A stretch of DNA of 54,043 bases from an uncultured Oscillospiraceae bacterium. Its GTDB lineage: Bacteria > Bacillota > Clostridia > Oscillospirales > Oscillospiraceae. The DNA is taken from the NCBI GenBank assembly GCA_944387065.1, contig CALXDM010000011.1:1-54043 (forward strand), in the 5' to 3' direction. The notes under the pieces are model-generated. The model was given only the letters and a program-made list of their open reading frames with translations. It was not told the origin of the DNA and ran no database searches. Both the position numbers and the translations under genes were made by a program. This document shows positions 49,923 to 54,043 of the stretch, in pieces. Each line of letters opens with the position of its first letter. The first letter of the stretch is position 1.

Positions 49923-51992
49923 TCATTCTACACCCAGTGCCTTAAATACAGCTTCCTGCGCAGAGGTATAGAAGATAATGCTGAACGCCCCCATTAAGTC
50001 AGGAGGTACGGTTCCGAGATCCGTAGCAGAAGTAATCGGGAGCAGAATTTTCTTTGCCCCGCTGTCCAGACAAACCTGGAGCACATTGGCCAGTTCATCC
50101 ACTTTGGTAATAGCACCGCTGATGCTGATCTCTCCCAAAACCGCAAGACTGCTGAGTGTGGGCTTGTTGAGGGCAGCGGATGCGATTGCAATGACCGTGG
50201 GCAACGCCAGAGATTTTGTCATTCCAATGCCGTTGAGGTCCTGATAGTTGATGATGTAGTCCTTCTGGGTTGTGCTGATAGAACGGGAGATCCCACCGCC
50301 GTTGGCTTTGAGGTAGTTAAAGGCGGTATTTGTGGCCTCCTTGGCCTCTCTGTCACTGCCCAGGCCGGTACGCTCAAATTTCCCGTTACCAGGAAGCATC
50401 TGGGTCTCCAGCCGATAGACCCCTACCATGCCGGACTTGGCACGGGAGACAGTGTAGACTGTCCCGGGATTGGCCATACCCTCTGGAATGAGTTTTCCGC
50501 CGCCCTGCTCCGGCACCGACACGAAGCGCTCTTCAAAAGTTTCGTTATCGATATAGGAGAAATTCACATCATAGAACTCCATGCCGCCGATCTTTTTCAG
50601 TTGCTCCTTGACCCTGCGCCGCATCTCCAGAGCATAGGTCAGGATCTCCTCCATATCGTCACGGGAGAACTCACCATCGGGGTAGAGCAGTTTTGTGAAC
50701 CCGGAAACCATTTTGCGGACGGCAATCGTGTCTCTCTGATTAAGATTACTGCCGAAGCGGAAATATCGGTCGCAGGCGTCGCCCCAGGGCTCCTTCCGCA
50801 TCTCCCGCATAAACTCTGCCAGATAGTCAGTGATAAAGCCATAGTCGTTGGTAAAGAAATCAGGACGATACTTGGGGATCTCCCAACCAGGCACATAGCA
50901 GTGCATACGATCCAGGAACGCAGTGTCATAGGCCATAGCATCTGGGAATGGCTCAAAAAGATGGGAGGTTTTCAGCAACACATCTACACTCTGATTGATG
51001 TTGCCCACAAAGGCCATGGATGCGCCGGCAGCCTTCTCCTCTTTTCCGCGGGCAAAGGAGCCAGAGGCCATGTAGTCTTTCATGATCTGTACGCCGTCTT
51101 TGTCTTTGAAGGTGATACCGGCGACCTCGTCAAAGGCTACACAGTCCCACAGCCCCACCAGTCCTACGGTTTTTGTCCCCATGTTGTAAAAGAGATTGGC
51201 CACTGTGGTCTGTCCGCCGGAAACCAAAATGCTGTTGGGGGAGATCTCCTTGAACAGATGGGACTTGCCTGTGCTCCGAGGCCCCAGCTCGCAGAGGTTG
51301 AAGTTATTTTCCACCAGAGGAAGCATCCGAGCCAGCAGGAGCCATTTCTCCCGCTCGGTAAACTTGTCCGCCTCCATACCGGTCGAGCGGAGCAAGATGG
51401 TGATCCACTCTTCCTTGGTAAAATGTTTCCGTCCCTGCTTGATCTCAGCCAGATCAATGTGAGGCATCTGGATCGGAGTGACCTTCCGGATCTGAATGGG
51501 TGAGTTATGCTTGTCCTCTTCGCAAAATTCATAATCCAGCTGCACGATACACCAGATCCCACCACAGAGCAGCCGGTCATACTGCGATACATACCCTGCT
51601 GCAATCGGGATGTTCTTAATCCCAAGATTAGAGAAGTCAGCCTCATAGCGGTCATATTTGATGTTCAGTTTGACCGTGAGCCGGTCGATCACCGTAAAAC
51701 TGCCCCGTTCACGCAGTATGGAGAGCACCTTTTGAGACTCGTCCGGACGCACAAAATTATCGGACAGGATACGCTTCACATTCTGAACGCCCTTTTTGAT
51801 GATATCCTCGTCATCCGAACTGCAGTATTGTCCGAGGAGAAACTCCAGCACATAGACGGGGACATTTGCCCCCTCTTTGATGGACTTGGTCAAATCCTTT
51901 CGGACGATCCGGCCATCAAAGTATTGCCGCAATTTTTGGTCGATGACCATGTTGGCGTCATCTGTTTCGTTGTCCAATTTCCATTCTTCCAT
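49923..51992 (-). CDS. brxL: BREX system AAA+/Lon-like protein BrxL
   Basis: 689 residues. An N-terminal region (1-220) precedes an AAA+ core with Walker A GPRSTGKSH near residue 240 and Walker B-like CVAFDEVAG. A Lon-protease-like C-terminal domain follows (about 560-689). In that domain the Ser expected from Lon is present near 594 (KSLALPTV). The Lys of the Lon dyad appears to be Ala near 635 (ITKVDELANVL), so protease activity is doubtful. BrxL is the terminal gene of type I BREX loci, needed for phage restriction. The start has AAGGAG overlapping the pglZ stop. GC and codon use are below the neighbouring chromosome. Confidence 0.93.
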   Translation of the reverse strand: MEEWKLDNETDDANMVIDQKLRQYFDGRIVRKDLTKSIKEGANVPVYVLEFLLGQYCSSDDEDIIKKGVQNVKRILSDNFVRPDESQKVLSILRERGSFTVIDRLTVKLNIKYDRYEADFSNLGIKNIPIAAGYVSQYDRLLCGGIWCIVQLDYEFCEEDKHNSPIQIRKVTPIQMPHIDLAEIKQGRKHFTKEEWITILLRSTGMEADKFTEREKWLLLARMLPLVENNFNLCELGPRSTGKSHLFKEISPNSILVSGGQTTVANLFYNMGTKTVGLVGLWDCVAFDEVAGITFKDKDGVQIMKDYMASGSFARGKEEKAAGASMAFVGNINQSVDVLLKTSHLFEPFPDAMAYDTAFLDRMHCYVPGWEIPKYRPDFFTNDYGFITDYLAEFMREMRKEPWGDACDRYFRFGSNLNQRDTIAVRKMVSGFTKLLYPDGEFSRDDMEEILTYALEMRRRVKEQLKKIGGMEFYDVNFSYIDNETFEERFVSVPEQGGGKLIPEGMANPGTVYTVSRAKSGMVGVYRLETQMLPGNGKFERTGLGSDREAKEATNTAFNYLKANGGGISRSISTTQKDYIINYQDLNGIGMTKSLALPTVIAIASAALNKPTLSSLAVLGEISISGAITKVDELANVLQVCLDSGAKKILLPITSATDLGTVPPDLMGAFSIIFYTSAQEAVFKALGVE

Positions 51993-52003
51993 GGTGCCTC
52001 TCC

Positions 52004-54043
52004 TTACAAATCAAAACCGAAATCGTCGGCCATTGCGATGTCGATATAGAATTCAATCTCCTCCGGCACATCCGTCCCGTTGGTGATCACCAGCCGATAG
52101 AGTTTATTCCGGTCGTAACTGCCCGCCTTGAGATTAAAGTGCACACGGAACACCCGCTCAGAGGCGTTGCCGCTGGTACGGTCAGCAATGATGGTCTGAC
52201 GGTCGCTGACAACCTTGTCCTCATCATCCGTCATATAAACCGTATAAGTACAGGGCTGTACCTTATCGCTGACAGGCTGCTTTTGGAAAAAGTCCAGAGA
52301 GAAGATGAGATTCGTGACCTTCCGGCTCTCACTGAGCAGTCCCACCTGCGCATTGGAGAGCTCCACAAACTGTTTGCTACTGGTTCTCAGGTTCTTAAAG
52401 ACGATGACCGGAACCATCATCTCCTGCAGGCTGATTCCACCGTGAACATAGTTCTCGCCGCCGCCTTTGACCTTGATGCGGGTGGAGTCTTGTGGAGCGT
52501 ATCCCTTGATCGGTGTTCCATCCAGCAGCCCGGAAAGTTGGATCGGGAGCAGGTAACTGGCGGTTGTATCAGGGGCTGTCAGCCCATAGCGTCGTCCCAG
52601 TTCAAAAATTGGTCCATTAAAAGCATCCCTGCTGAGCTTGTCGCTTTCGGAAAGGGGACTGTATGTGTAGAGGAATCCGTGATCTGCTGTGATGAAAACA
52701 TCGGTGCCCTGCATATCGTTGACGACGATACGAAGCAGATTGGAGAGTTCCTGAACCGTGTCCTCGCAGGCTTCAAAGACCTTCTGTTCGGTAACAGGCT
52801 TGTCGCCGATGACGTCAATGGTGTTGTGGTAGATGTAGACCACATCCTTGCCGCTGACCAGTTCCCGGCGTTCCGCCCGCTTCATGTTCAGGACATCGGT
52901 ATACTGGACGGCAACACTTTTCGGATTTGTGGCACAAAGGATCTTCTCCCTCTCCGCCGTGGAGCGGGTGGGCATACCGTCCGCCAGAACCTCCATATCT
53001 TCATCTACGCCCAACCGCTGGGCAGGAAGCAGCGCGGCCATACCGAACTTGGTGATGGAGGGGAAAACCGCCTGCATAGATTCCAGTTTTGCCGTACCCT
53101 TGGTGGAGCGAACCAGCGTTTCGCTGAGTTCCGCTGCCACCTCATAGCGCAGGGCGTCGGAGATGATGACAAAGGCACGGGTCGTTTTTTCTGCCAAGGG
53201 GCGGACATAGTGGGCATAGAAATCCCGCTGTCTTCGGATCTCAGACACATAGCCCAGAGCGGCAAGATCATCAGAAACGGCGTTGGTCCAGCAGGAAGTC
53301 AATCCTGCGAGGAACCAGTTCTTGTAGAGCGACTCCACATACTCGGCGGTGTGCTTCAGCTTGTCCTCCAGTACGGCGTTGCTGTCCTTCAGGGAATTTC
53401 CAAAATGAAGGTGGAACTGGCGGTAATCGCTGTCCATCTGGTAGCCCTGCTCGGTATAAAATTTCCAGATTTCTTTCGGCTCCACAATATGGAACCCGCC
53501 TGCGTTCTCCTGATAAAAGTTTTGCATCCGGGCCACATGGTAGAGGCACTCATAGTAATCAGAAAACATCTCATACCAGCCGGAGGTGCGGCGGTTCTCC
53601 ACTGTTTTCAGTAGCAGGTCAGTTTTCACCAGCTGGCCGGCGATCTCGTCATAAAATCGCTTCAGGATGCTCTCATGGATGGCGGGGAAGATATCCCCCG
53701 TGAGCAGGGTTTCGATCTCCTGCTTATCAAAACGGGTGGAGAGCTGCAGTTCCTGCTCCACACTGCGGCAAAGCTCCAGCAGAGCGGAGTGGTCCTCCCG
53801 ATTCTGCCACTCATGGACCATGCTGTAGCAGTAGGCCTTATTGGACTCAGAGAGGAACCGCTCCAGTCCCTTGAACACACTGGCGCTCATGGTCTGGGAT
53901 AGGGCAGTCAGCAGTACATGAGCTGCAAAAAGGCCCAGGGGATTTTCTTCTTCGTATAGGTACCCCGTGTATTTGCGTACCAACTGCCAGAAAGCGTCGA
54001 TGTTGCCGAACTTTTTGATGTTGGAAATGGGTGCGTTGGTTTC
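52004..54043 (-). CDS. pglZ: BREX protein PglZ, 5' end beyond the window
   Basis: The frame stays open to the window edge, so the N terminus is missing; 679 residues are visible. The PglZ/alkaline-phosphatase-like core shows metal-site motifs FVIISDALRYEVAAELSE and VFITADHGFLYTYSP. An internal TTG at 53983 is not the start, because the upstream codons continue in frame. PglZ is a core BREX protein that works with BrxX/PglX methylation and BrxC. It is 11 bases upstream of brxL on the same strand, the standard type I order. The remaining brxA/B/C and pglX genes should lie to the right. Confidence 0.92.
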   Translation of the reverse strand, partial: ETNAPISNIKKFGNIDAFWQLVRKYTGYLYEEENPLGLFAAHVLLTALSQTMSASVFKGLERFLSESNKAYCYSMVHEWQNREDHSALLELCRSVEQELQLSTRFDKQEIETLLTGDIFPAIHESILKRFYDEIAGQLVKTDLLLKTVENRRTSGWYEMFSDYYECLYHVARMQNFYQENAGGFHIVEPKEIWKFYTEQGYQMDSDYRQFHLHFGNSLKDSNAVLEDKLKHTAEYVESLYKNWFLAGLTSCWTNAVSDDLAALGYVSEIRRQRDFYAHYVRPLAEKTTRAFVIISDALRYEVAAELSETLVRSTKGTAKLESMQAVFPSITKFGMAALLPAQRLGVDEDMEVLADGMPTRSTAEREKILCATNPKSVAVQYTDVLNMKRAERRELVSGKDVVYIYHNTIDVIGDKPVTEQKVFEACEDTVQELSNLLRIVVNDMQGTDVFITADHGFLYTYSPLSESDKLSRDAFNGPIFELGRRYGLTAPDTTASYLLPIQLSGLLDGTPIKGYAPQDSTRIKVKGGGENYVHGGISLQEMMVPVIVFKNLRTSSKQFVELSNAQVGLLSESRKVTNLIFSLDFFQKQPVSDKVQPCTYTVYMTDDEDKVVSDRQTIIADRTSGNASERVFRVHFNLKAGSYDRNKLYRLVITNGTDVPEEIEFYIDIAMADDFGFDL

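Larger units (their letters stand above)
49442..54043. mobile_element. left part of a tRNA-Thr-integrated island carrying BREX (continues past window)
   Basis: The boundary is inferred. The tRNA-Thr 3' fragment plus native terminator mark the far end of an insertion, so the inserted DNA lies to the right and an intact tRNA-Thr is expected beyond 54043. The two genes here have a clearly lower GC and different codon use than everything to the left. No integrase is in view. Confidence 0.6.

Noticed and set aside
53981..53983. TTG as start codon of pglZ
   Set aside because: The frame continues without stop to the window edge, and BREX PglZ proteins are longer, so the gene is simply truncated by the window.

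Overview
The window is a gene-dense, high-GC Firmicutes chromosome segment. Several features point to an anaerobic gut clostridium of the Oscillospiraceae (Flavonifractor/Pseudoflavonifractor-like): single-chain PurL, Gram-positive HPr with His15 and Ser46, a lysine riboswitch, S-layer-homology (SLH) anchoring, cohesin/dockerin modules, flavodiiron protein and rubredoxin. The genus is inference; no rRNA gene is present.

Layout. (1) 1-3917: two ABC exporter modules, the first cut by the window edge. (2) 4005-9142: oligoendopeptidase F, a metallophosphoesterase, a YerC/TrpR-like regulator coupled to an unknown protein, and a C39-like lipoprotein. (3) 9340-9530: a promoter followed by a foldable, gene-free transcript region, a candidate structured RNA. 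(4) 9682-18640 (minus): a run secA - pgeF - solute-binding lipoprotein - purL. (5) 18831-22895: a small ribbon-helix-helix (RHH) protein, then a lysine-riboswitch-controlled amino-acid ABC transporter and a DauR/YheO-type regulator. (6) 23038-28262: a Sapep dipeptidase, a small unknown protein, and a cystine-type ABC transporter facing a LysR regulator. (7) 28332-34039 (minus): a complete fructose PTS operon, fruR-fruK-fruA-ptsH-ptsI. (8) 34371-38003 (minus): an Rrf2 regulator, an acyl-CoA dehydrogenase/EtfA/rubredoxin fusion and a flavodiiron protein. Together they look like a self-contained route from acyl-CoA to O2. (9) 38322-39092: an SDR oxidoreductase. (10) 39211-48262 (minus): a cohesin-SLH anchor protein followed by a 2564-residue subtilisin-like protease carrying an internal dockerin. 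(11) 48536-49091: two divergent small RHH regulators sharing an operator cluster. (12) 49364-49441: the 3' part of tRNA-Thr(GGT) followed by its terminator, the footprint of an integration event. (13) 49442-54043: visibly lower-GC DNA with the last two genes of a type I BREX phage-defence locus (pglZ, brxL), which continues past the window.

Most interesting points: the two-gene cohesin/dockerin protease system, whose protease has no other visible anchor; the acyl-CoA dehydrogenase-EtfA-rubredoxin fusion beside a flavodiiron oxidase; and the BREX genes placed inside a tRNA-Thr integration site. All family assignments come from reading motifs by eye; no database search was run.
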